In this document: positions 35,003 to 41,950 of the stretch, piece after piece
How the letters are laid out: every line of letters starts with the position of its first letter
Position numbering within the stretch: the stretch's first letter is position 1
Assembly (NCBI GenBank): GCA_045646905.1
Contig: JAZRLP010000026.1
Location: 248,001 to 312,000 of the forward strand
Direction: 5' to 3'
DNA: 64,000 nt
DNA from: RGIG4079 sp045646905
Lineage (GTDB): Bacteria; Bacteroidota; Bacteroidia; Bacteroidales; Muribaculaceae
Notes under the pieces: model-generated
What the model was told of the DNA's origin: nothing
Database searches by the model: none
What the model saw: only the letters and a program-made list of their open reading frames with translations
Position numbers and translations under genes: made by a program

Positions 35003-35571
35003 TGATTTACCTTAAATTGATGTGGAGCTACTTTAAAATAGGCTTGTTTGGATTTGGAGGAGGTTATGCAATGCTTTCGCTGATAGAAAGTGAGATAGTA
35101 GGTAACGGATGGATTACTCGCCAAGAATTTACCGATATTGTTGCGATATCGCAAATGACACCAGGCGCTATTGGTGTCAATTCTGCTACCTACATCGGTT
35201 ATGTCGCACCCGCATCGGCTTCTCCCGAATTTGCTGCTCCTATTTGGGGCATTTTAGGCTCTCTTTTATGCACATTTGTGGTTGTGTTACCGCCTGCATT
35301 AATGGTAATGTATACAAGCCATTTTATTGCTCGACATAAAGATAGTATTGCAATTAAAGGGATTTTTATGGGATTGCGCATAGTAATTGTTGGCCTCATA
35401 GCATCGGCAGCATTACTATTAATGAATACTCAAAATTTTGGAACAGAGCAATCTGATATTATTAAAAGTATTATTATTTGTATATCAGCTTTTAGTTTGG
35501 TTTATTTTGCAAAACTTCACCCTATATTGGTAATCGTTTTGGCTGGTATTACTGGATATTTAATATATTGA
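35002..35571 (+). CDS. Chromate transporter, second half-protein
   Basis: A 189-residue short CHR protein, partner to the preceding gene. It keeps the family pattern YFKIGLFGFGGGYAMLSLIESEIV, FTDIVAISQMTPGAIGVNSATYIG and a hydrophobic C-terminal half. The two halves probably insert in opposite orientation and form the complete transporter. folC starts one base after its stop, so the three genes are likely one transcript. Confidence 0.9.
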   Translation: MIYLKLMWSYFKIGLFGFGGGYAMLSLIESEIVGNGWITRQEFTDIVAISQMTPGAIGVNSATYIGYVAPASASPEFAAPIWGILGSLLCTFVVVLPPALMVMYTSHFIARHKDSIAIKGIFMGLRIVIVGLIASAALLLMNTQNFGTEQSDIIKSIIICISAFSLVYFAKLHPILVIVLAGITGYLIY

Positions 35572-35572
35572 T

Positions 35573-36859
35573 ATGAAAAAATATAACGAAGCAATAGAGT
35601 TCTTATATACAAGTATGCCAATGTTTCAACGAGTTGGTGCATCGGCCTATAAGCCCGGACTTGATACCGTTAAAATGCTTGATGATAAGTTTGGTAATCC
35701 ACATTTGAAATACAAAACAATACACATTGCAGGTACAAATGGGAAGGGCTCTACAGCTCACACTCTTGCCGCAATTCTTCAATCGGCAGGATATAGAGTG
35801 GGGCTTTATACCTCGCCTCACTTGGTCGATTTTCGTGAGCGTATTCGTGTCAATGGCACAATGATTTCGCACGAGGCTGTCGTAGATTTTGTAAATCGCT
35901 ATCGTGCCATGTCGCTCAATTGCCACCCATCGTTTTTTGAATTGACAATGACCATGGCATTTGAGTATTTTGCTCGCGAAAAAGTTGATATTGCTGTGAT
36001 TGAAACTGGTCTTGGAGGACGATTGGATAGCACAAATATCATTACCCCTATAATGAGCATTATCACTAACATATCATTTGATCACACTGCGTTCCTTGGC
36101 GACTCATTAAAATCTATTGCTGGCGAAAAGGCCGGAATAATCAAGCCATCTATCCCTGTAGTGATTGGCGAGGCATATGGCGAAGTACGCGATGTGTTTG
36201 CTCAAAAAGCACTCGAGCAAAACTCTCCAATATTTTTTGCCCAAGATGAGCAACGCTTTGTTGGTGTTGACTCTCTTGATGATGGATTGCAATATCGTGC
36301 CACTCGCTATGGTGATATTGTAAGCGAACTTGTAGGCGATTGCCAACCTAAAAATGCTGCAACTATATTGACAGCATTGCCATTGCTTGAAGCACAATGC
36401 CTTTCTATTACACCTCAAGCAGTTAAAGAGGGCTTCGCACATGTAACCACTCTCACTGGTTTGATGGGGCGTTGGATGACTTTGCAACGCAATCCCCATG
36501 TGGTATGCGACACAGGACATAATGTAGGTGGTTGGGAATATATCTCACGCCGTTTACACTCTATAGAGGGCACACTCCATATGGTTATTGGCTTTGTTAA
36601 CGATAAAGATGTGAGCCATATACTTGAAATGATGCCAAAAACGGCAAAATATTATATCACCAATGCCGCAATCGAGCGAGCAATGCCTGCAACTCAACTT
36701 GCTGAAATTGCCACTCAATGTGGATTGATAGGGAAGCAATACCCCTCGGTTGAGGAAGCTTACAACGCAGCCCTTGCGGCTGCTCAACCATCCGACACTA
36801 TCTTCATCGGAGGCAGCACCTTTATTGTTGCCGACTTACTCACTTCATTGCAAAAATAG
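35573..36859 (+). CDS. folC: Folylpolyglutamate synthase/dihydrofolate synthase
   Basis: A 428-residue Mur-ligase-like enzyme that joins glutamate to dihydropteroate and to folates using ATP. The P-loop is IHIAGTNGKGSTAHTLAAIL, followed by VGLYTSPHLVDFRERI, the magnesium-site block IVIETGLGGRLDSTN (seen here as IAVIETGLGGRLDSTN) and DHTAFLGDSLKSIAGEKAGI. The C-terminal VVCDTGHNVGG block is also present. Full length. GC and codon use are a little richer than in its neighbours but not strikingly so. Confidence 0.95.
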   Translation: MKKYNEAIEFLYTSMPMFQRVGASAYKPGLDTVKMLDDKFGNPHLKYKTIHIAGTNGKGSTAHTLAAILQSAGYRVGLYTSPHLVDFRERIRVNGTMISHEAVVDFVNRYRAMSLNCHPSFFELTMTMAFEYFAREKVDIAVIETGLGGRLDSTNIITPIMSIITNISFDHTAFLGDSLKSIAGEKAGIIKPSIPVVIGEAYGEVRDVFAQKALEQNSPIFFAQDEQRFVGVDSLDDGLQYRATRYGDIVSELVGDCQPKNAATILTALPLLEAQCLSITPQAVKEGFAHVTTLTGLMGRWMTLQRNPHVVCDTGHNVGGWEYISRRLHSIEGTLHMVIGFVNDKDVSHILEMMPKTAKYYITNAAIERAMPATQLAEIATQCGLIGKQYPSVEEAYNAALAAAQPSDTIFIGGSTFIVADLLTSLQK

Positions 36860-36883
36860 TTGCAATAAATCAAACACATAATT

Positions 36884-36911
36884 AAAGGCTATTAGGAACC
36901 TAATAGCCTTT
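36884..36911 (+). terminator. Hairpin after folC
   Basis: A 13-bp inverted repeat (aaaggctattagg and its complement) with almost no loop, followed by a short AT-rich run. It lies between the convergent folC and ridA genes and could serve both. Confidence 0.65.
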
Positions 36912-36943
36912 AATATATCGCCATATTTAATTCAAAAAGATTC

Positions 36944-37318
36944 TTATCTCACTGCGATAACTTCGATTTCAACAAGAACTTGTTTGGGAAGTTCTTTTAC
37001 TGCTACAGCCGAGCGGGCAGGGAATGGGGCAGTGAAGTTTTCGGCATACACCTTGTTCATATCAGCAAAGAGGCTCATATCGGCAAGGAAAACGGTTGTT
37101 TTTACTACATTGTCCATTGTGAGGCCTGCTTCAGCAAGGATTGCTTTGATATTAGCCATTGATTGAGCAGCTTGTGCTTCGATACCTTCAGGGATTTCGC
37201 CTGTTGCAGGATTAACAGGTATTTGACCAGAGATAAATACAAATGAACCTGTGTCGATTGCTTGGCTATAAGGACCGATAGCGCCAGGTGCATTAGTTGT
37301 TGCGATTACTTTTTTCAT
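36944..37318 (-). CDS. ridA: RidA family enamine/imine deaminase
   Basis: A 124-residue RidA (YjgF/YER057c/UK114) protein that hydrolyses reactive enamine/imine intermediates from PLP enzymes such as threonine dehydratase. The sequence keeps PGAIGPYSQAIDTGSFVFISGQIPVNPATGE and the arginine-containing block PARSAVAVKELP, where Arg binds the substrate carboxylate. Length is normal. It lies 20 bp downstream of the BrkB-family gene and may share its transcript. Confidence 0.95.
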   Translation of the reverse strand: MKKVIATTNAPGAIGPYSQAIDTGSFVFISGQIPVNPATGEIPEGIEAQAAQSMANIKAILAEAGLTMDNVVKTTVFLADMSLFADMNKVYAENFTAPFPARSAVAVKELPKQVLVEIEVIAVR

Positions 37319-37338
37319 TGTAAAATAGTTTTTAATTG

Positions 37339-38682
37339 TTATTTAATTTTAATGTCAATGTCTTTTATTAGTGTAGAACCGGCATTGTTGGTAATAACCG
37401 ATTCAATATTATCAAGCGCCTTACTTATTTCTGAAAAATTAGTATTAAAATTTGGCACAAATCCCGATGCTCCATGATTGTCAAGACGGTTCAACACATA
37501 TGCTATTGAAAGTTTGTTAATATCAACGGCTGGTTGTAGCCCTATCTCTTCATCTTTATCAATTAGTATTGTTTTAGATACTAATTGAGCCTCAACTAAC
37601 TCTTCAATAATTTCAATGGCAATACGAGGAGGGAAATCATATTTATTGGTGAAATCATCAAGGGTTATAGCTTTGTTGCCATTATCGAAATGTCGTACAA
37701 TAATCGCCATCATAGCCAATGTGATTTTTGAACGATAATCTTTTGAAATGATGTTTATCTTATCAGAGAAATTAAAACGATATATGCTTTGTGAAGAATA
37801 ACAAATGGCTATGCCCGAAAGTATAATAACCCAAGTGAATTGTAGCCATATCAAAAGCAATGGTAAAAATGAGAAACTACCATAAATAGCATTATATTTC
37901 GAAACATACATTTGTCCTGAAACAAATATCCATTGTAGAATCAAGAAACCAGTGCCCGTAAACACGCCAGCAATAAGTGCATTCTTAAATTTTACTTTAG
38001 TATTGGGGATGAGCATAAACATTGCAGCAAAGAATAACCATGTAAATATGTATGATGCACATTTAAGAAGAATTGAGATAACTGGCGACATGAAATCAAA
38101 AGCAAATAGATTTTGTAGGGTAGAGGTCATAAACAATGATAACCCACTCGAACATATCATCAACACTGGCAATATAAGTAACATTGCAGTGTAATCGGTT
38201 ATCTTTCGCCAAATGCTGCGACCTTGCTTTATGCCCCATATCGAATTGAATGCCCCTTCAATATTGCTCATTAGGGATATCATTGTCCATAGCAGTAATG
38301 CAATACCTATTCCCACAAATAGCCCTTGCGATGATTGAGCGAGGTATGCATCAACAAAGCCCACAACCGTATCCAAAGTTTCTTTTTGAGCGGGAATATA
38401 GTTAAATAGTTGAGTCTCTAATAAATTATGAAAACCAAAACCTCGACCAATGGCAAATAATATGGCGAGTGCTGGCACAAGCGCTAAAATTGTGTGATAG
38501 GTGAGAGCTGCCGCTTGTGATTGTAAATTGGCATTTAAAAACGATTTTACTGTGAGATTAAGTGTCTTTATTAATTTAATGTACCAATTGTCGCGAGTAT
38601 CACTCCACACATCACTCCATAGATATTTCCATAGAGAAAGTGATTTATTTGTTATTTTGGTAATAAAATCCATAATCGCCAT
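37339..38682 (-). CDS. YihY/BrkB-family membrane protein
   Basis: A 447-residue inner-membrane protein of the YihY/virulence factor BrkB family. The core shows ANLQSQAAALTYHTILALVPALAILFAIGRG and the block YNAIYGSFSFLPLLLIWLQFTWVIILSG, with about six membrane segments in residues 50-330. The last ~120 residues form a soluble extension, which could be a winged-helix-like domain (AIIVRHFDNGNKAITLDDF, IEELVEAQLVS). Such extensions occur in Bacteroidota members. Once annotated as ribonuclease BN, the family has no RNase activity; its role is unknown. TACATTTG at 38693..38700 is a candidate -7 element. Confidence 0.9.
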   Translation of the reverse strand: MAIMDFITKITNKSLSLWKYLWSDVWSDTRDNWYIKLIKTLNLTVKSFLNANLQSQAAALTYHTILALVPALAILFAIGRGFGFHNLLETQLFNYIPAQKETLDTVVGFVDAYLAQSSQGLFVGIGIALLLWTMISLMSNIEGAFNSIWGIKQGRSIWRKITDYTAMLLILPVLMICSSGLSLFMTSTLQNLFAFDFMSPVISILLKCASYIFTWLFFAAMFMLIPNTKVKFKNALIAGVFTGTGFLILQWIFVSGQMYVSKYNAIYGSFSFLPLLLIWLQFTWVIILSGIAICYSSQSIYRFNFSDKINIISKDYRSKITLAMMAIIVRHFDNGNKAITLDDFTNKYDFPPRIAIEIIEELVEAQLVSKTILIDKDEEIGLQPAVDINKLSIAYVLNRLDNHGASGFVPNFNTNFSEISKALDNIESVITNNAGSTLIKDIDIKIK

Positions 38683-38792
38683 TTATTTTATACAAATGTA
38701 ACACAAATATGTCGATTATAGATGTAAAAATGGCTACAAACGAAGAAAAAAATATAACAAAATAATTTTTTTTGAAAAAAGTTGTAGAAAAA

Positions 38793-38824
38793 TTTGGTGG
38801 GTATTAAAAAAGTGCTTACCTTTG
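38793..38824 (+). promoter_or_regulatory. Two-part promoter of the tRNA-Ser gene
   Basis: TTTG (38793..38796), a 20-bp spacer and TACCTTTG (38817..38824), an exact Bacteroidota consensus. Predicted start near 38830, about 24 bp before the mature tRNA. Confidence 0.75.
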
Positions 38825-38853
38825 CACCCGTAATCGAAACGCAACCTCGATTA

Positions 38854-38938
38854 GGAGAGATGGCAGAGTGGTCGATTGCGGCGGTCTTGAAAACCGTTGA
38901 GGGTAACACCTCCGGGGGTTCGAATCCCTCTCTCTCCG
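38854..38938 (+). tRNA. tRNA-Ser(TGA)
   Basis: An 85-nt class II tRNA. The acceptor stem GGAGAGA pairs with TCTCTCC, the discriminator base is G (as in all serine tRNAs) and CCA is not encoded. The anticodon loop CTTGAAA gives anticodon TGA (38888..38890). A long variable arm precedes the T arm containing GTTCGAAT. It reads UCA and other UCN codons. Confidence 0.97.
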
Positions 38939-38940
38939 CA

Positions 38941-38967
38941 AAGGAAGCTTTTTAGCTTCCTTTTTTG
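38941..38967 (+). terminator. Intrinsic terminator after tRNA-Ser
   Basis: A 9-bp stem (aaggaagct / agcttcctt) with a tttt loop and a T-run, directly after the tRNA. The transporter gene that follows at 38991 shows no promoter of its own, so read-through from the tRNA promoter may drive it. Confidence 0.8.
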
Positions 38968-38990
38968 TTTTTATAACCAAAAATAAAATT

Positions 38991-39659
38991 ATGGATAAGG
39001 TATCGGACAACCCTTTAAAAAACCGAGAACACGCACAGTCGTTACTGTTGGTCGTGGTGGCTCTTTTTGTGACACTATATCTTGTGTCAAACATTATGGC
39101 TGTTAAAGTCATAGGTTTATGGAATATCTTTTATTTTGATGCTGGGACTATTACATTCCCCTTTGCTTATATGCTTGGAGATGTGCTGACCGAAATTTGG
39201 GGTTATCGCACTGCTCGCAAGGTCATATTTATGACTTTTGTGTGTAATGTGATATTAGTATTGTGCACCCAAATAGGTGTATGGTTGCCTTCGGTTGATT
39301 ATCTTGATCCCACAGCATCGGCCTATAACCACATATTTAATTATGTGCCTCGCATCGTAATCGGTTCGCTTGCCGGTTTTCTATGTGGCGAATTGTCAAA
39401 TGCATGGCTCATGGAGCGAATAAAAAAATGGACTCGTGGCCGACGATTGTGGGTGCGCACAATAGGAAGTTCAATGGTAGGATATGTATTTGACACTGTT
39501 CCTTTTGTGCTTATTGCATTTTGGGGAGTGGTTTCAACTCACGATCTTATATATATGCTTGCGTTTCAATATGTAGCAAAATTATTGATTGAAGTAGTAT
39601 TTGGTACCCCCATGGCTTATGCAGTGATAGCATATTTGCGTAAGAATGTTTTGAAATAG
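38991..39659 (+). CDS. yhhQ: Queuosine precursor transporter (YhhQ/VUT family)
   Basis: A 222-residue membrane protein with about six hydrophobic segments. It is recognised by VSNIMAVKVIGLW, DAGTITFPFAYMLGDVLTEIWGYRTARKVI and DTVPFVLIAFWGVV. YhhQ in E. coli imports preQ0/preQ1; relatives in other bacteria import queuine or queuosine, and specificity cannot be read here. The radical SAM gene begins 7 bp after its stop, so the two are very likely one transcript and act on the same compound. Confidence 0.92.
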   Translation: MDKVSDNPLKNREHAQSLLLVVVALFVTLYLVSNIMAVKVIGLWNIFYFDAGTITFPFAYMLGDVLTEIWGYRTARKVIFMTFVCNVILVLCTQIGVWLPSVDYLDPTASAYNHIFNYVPRIVIGSLAGFLCGELSNAWLMERIKKWTRGRRLWVRTIGSSMVGYVFDTVPFVLIAFWGVVSTHDLIYMLAFQYVAKLLIEVVFGTPMAYAVIAYLRKNVLK

Positions 39660-39665
39660 GCGGCA

Positions 39666-40349
39666 ATGGAAAGATATGCCATAATACATGAGAAGTTCCC
39701 TCGTGAGTTTGTATTGTTGCAAGGCACTGGTTGCCGTTGGAGCAAATGCAGTTTTTGCGATTATCATACCGATGTGAGTGAAAACCCTTATGTGGTAAAT
39801 AAAAAAGTCTTATCGCAAGTAACTGGGCAATATGGTGTGCTTGATGTGATAAATTCGGGCTCGGGTATCGAACTTGATAAAGATACGATTGCACTCATAA
39901 ATCAAGTTGTAAAAGAGAAGAAGATTCACACCTTATGGTTTGAAATGCATTATATGTATCGCAATCATCTTGAACGCTTTGCTCAACAATTTGCCCCTAC
40001 AAAGGTAAAATTTCGTTGTGGTATTGAAACTTTTGATGCCGATTTGCGTAATAAATGGAATAAAGGGGTATCAAGTGAAGTCACGGCTGAAGATGTAGCT
40101 CGCTATTTTCAAGGAGTGTGCTTGTTGTGTGGCACGGTAGGAGAGTCGCGCAATCGCATACTAAACGATATTCAGTTGGCAAAACAGTATTTTGAGTATA
40201 TTAGCGTCAATCTTTTTAATGTGAATTCTACAAGCGTTATTCCCGATGCGGATATTCAGCAATGGTTTGTCTATGAAGTATATCCTACTATTTGCGATGA
40301 TCCATTAATAGAAGTGCTTATAAATAATACCGATTTAGGCGTTGGATAA
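39666..40349 (+). CDS. Radical SAM-like protein paired with the queuosine-precursor transporter
   Basis: A 227-residue protein with an N-terminal cysteine motif C-RWSK-C-SF-C in GTGCRWSKCSFCDYH. It resembles the iron-sulfur cluster loop of radical SAM enzymes, except that four rather than three residues separate the first two cysteines. The YIMP-like strand VLDVINSGSGIELD, the block FRCGIETFDADLRNKW and the end LIEVLINNTDLGVG support a partial TIM barrel. I do not know its reaction. The 7-bp gap after yhhQ suggests a step in queuosine or queuine salvage; queuine lyase is a radical SAM enzyme in other gut bacteria, but identity with it is not shown. Confidence 0.75.
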   Translation: MERYAIIHEKFPREFVLLQGTGCRWSKCSFCDYHTDVSENPYVVNKKVLSQVTGQYGVLDVINSGSGIELDKDTIALINQVVKEKKIHTLWFEMHYMYRNHLERFAQQFAPTKVKFRCGIETFDADLRNKWNKGVSSEVTAEDVARYFQGVCLLCGTVGESRNRILNDIQLAKQYFEYISVNLFNVNSTSVIPDADIQQWFVYEVYPTICDDPLIEVLINNTDLGVG

Positions 40350-40414
40350 TGAATTAAAAAATCAAAAACTGAAATATTTGAGATAATTTAACGCGTAATA
40401 ATCACAATTTTATA

Positions 40415-40422
40415 TACCTTTG
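40415..40422 (+). promoter_or_regulatory. -7 element of the first L,D-transpeptidase gene
   Basis: TACCTTTG 27 bp before the ATG at 40450; upstream element not evident. Confidence 0.5.
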
Positions 40423-40449
40423 CAGTCCAAATTAGAAAAATAAAGATTA

Positions 40450-41463
40450 ATGAATAAAATTAAATTATTTAGCATTGTAGTTTCATGTTTAATGATAATG
40501 TCGTGCGGAGGATCTTCAAATGATAGTAATCAATCAAATGAAGATGTTGCAATCGATGAAGTTGCTGATGTGGTAGAATCTATAAATAGCGACACGGCTT
40601 CAACCGAAGATATGGAGGCCGTTATTCCCGATACTGCCAAAACTATCGATGAGAAAAAGAAAGCAAAAGAGTATGACAATAACTCATTTGCTTCGGCCGA
40701 AGATGCTATTGCATTTATGGAAAATTCGGGGCATTGGGATAAATATTCACAAGGAATTTTGCCCCAAATGACAGGTGAAAGCCTTAAATATGCACAAAAA
40801 CTTATTAATAGCCCATATGAGCGATTTATCGTTGTTGATAAAGAGCGTATGTTGGTTATTCTTTACGACAAATATGGTCGTGTAGAAAAAGAGTATAAAA
40901 TGGCATGTGCCAAAAATTATGGAACTAAACAAGGAGAGTGGGACTCTCGTACTCCCGAAGGCTTTTTCTCGGCACAAGGAGTTTATGATAGTACCGACTG
41001 GCTATTTAAAGATAAGAATGGTAAAGTAAGTCAAAAACGAGGCCAATATGGACCACGCTTCATTCGCTTGAAAAATGGAAAAGGAGTGGGGATTCATGGC
41101 ACATGTTCACCAGGGGCACTCGGTCGCCGAGTGAGTCATGGTTGTATTCGCATTCACAACGATAATATCCTTGAATTGGTAGAATATGTTGAAAAAGGTA
41201 TGCCTATTATCGTGAGTCCAAGTAAAAGAGATGCGCGTGTCAATAAAAATGCAGGTATAGAAGTAGATAAAATCTCCACTAAAATTAAAAGTGGTAATAA
41301 AGAAGAACAAACTGAAAGTAAAGCTGATTCAGCAAAATCTACTGTAAAATCAGACTCTACTACAGTTGCCAAACCAGCAAAGAAAGATACTATTACAAAT
41401 AATGTATCTGCCGAAAAAGTTGAAGAGAAAAAAGAATCGAAAGTTGATTCATTGAAAAAATAA
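40450..41463 (+). CDS. L,D-transpeptidase (YkuD) lipoprotein, copy 1
   Basis: A 337-residue lipoprotein (signal ending IMSC) with a YkuD catalytic domain, forming 3-3 peptidoglycan cross-links or attaching proteins to peptidoglycan. The active-site motif is intact: HGT (GIHGTCSPGALG) and SHGCIRIHNDN with the catalytic Cys. An N-terminal acidic linker follows the lipid anchor, and the last ~70 residues are a low-complexity Lys/Ser/Glu tail. It is a clear paralogue of the protein at 62679..63785, sharing the block after the linker (SGHWDKYSQGILP) as well as the catalytic domain. Its 3' end abuts the convergent RNase P RNA. Confidence 0.93.
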   Translation: MNKIKLFSIVVSCLMIMSCGGSSNDSNQSNEDVAIDEVADVVESINSDTASTEDMEAVIPDTAKTIDEKKKAKEYDNNSFASAEDAIAFMENSGHWDKYSQGILPQMTGESLKYAQKLINSPYERFIVVDKERMLVILYDKYGRVEKEYKMACAKNYGTKQGEWDSRTPEGFFSAQGVYDSTDWLFKDKNGKVSQKRGQYGPRFIRLKNGKGVGIHGTCSPGALGRRVSHGCIRIHNDNILELVEYVEKGMPIIVSPSKRDARVNKNAGIEVDKISTKIKSGNKEEQTESKADSAKSTVKSDSTTVAKPAKKDTITNNVSAEKVEEKKESKVDSLKK

Positions 41464-41465
41464 AA

Positions 41466-41863
41466 GCTTAGCGCAGACTATAAGCCGGGTTATGTCGCCG
41501 TGGTACTTTCCATAAAGGGAGATGCCACGGCGTTTCGTCATTTATCTGAACAATGTGTCGCCACATTGCTTGAAACGAGAGTTTCAGCACTCTACCCCCC
41601 GGCAATGGACGAGCAGCCCTTAAATGCCGGTATACTTGAGCTTGCAACCCATAAGGCATGCGGCACGCGATATCACTATTGCGTCCGGTGGGCTCTTACC
41701 CCACCTTTTCACCCTTACCCCCGTGTGGAGGCGGTTATTTTCTGTCACACTTCTCTACCGTTACCGATAGCTTCCCGTTAAGAAATATGGTGCTCTGTGT
41801 TGCCCGGACTTTCCTCACACCCCTCATGCGTGGGTGAGCGACGAAATGTCCGCGCTGCTTTTA
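41466..41863 (-). ncRNA. rnpB: RNase P RNA (bacterial type A)
   Basis: The catalytic RNA that trims the 5' leader from tRNA precursors. On the minus strand the conserved 5' region GAGGAAAGTCCGGGC is followed ~350 nt later by the 3' block CCGGCTTAT. The ends pair to form helix P1: GCGCGGAC (41849..41856) with GTCTGCGC (41471..41478). The length of about 398 nt suits a type A RNA. The exact ends are set from P1 and from the -7 element just upstream and could be off by a few bases. Short open frames here are not genes. Confidence 0.95.
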
Positions 41864-41868
41864 CGATG

Positions 41869-41876
41869 CAAAGATA
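41869..41876 (-). promoter_or_regulatory. -7 element of rnpB
   Basis: TATCTTTG on the minus strand, 6 bp before the predicted RNA 5' end, which suggests little or no leader processing. No TTTG at 19-21 bp upstream. Confidence 0.6.
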
Positions 41877-41897
41877 GTTATTTTAGAGTAAAAAATA

Positions 41898-41930
41898 AAA
41901 GGTTGTGGAACAAATTGCTCCACAACCTTT
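41898..41930 (-). terminator. Intrinsic terminator of the 4-alpha-glucanotransferase gene
   Basis: A perfect 12-bp stem (aaaggttgtgga / tccacaaccttt) with a 9-nt loop and a T-rich tract on the minus strand, 20 bp after the malQ stop and just upstream of the rnpB promoter. Confidence 0.85.
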
Positions 41931-41950
41931 ATGGGGGATGTTATTAGCGA

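Noticed and set aside
41468..41781. Open frames on both strands inside the RNase P RNA
   Set aside because: The DNA is explained by rnpB, with conserved ends and P1 pairing; the peptides resemble no protein.
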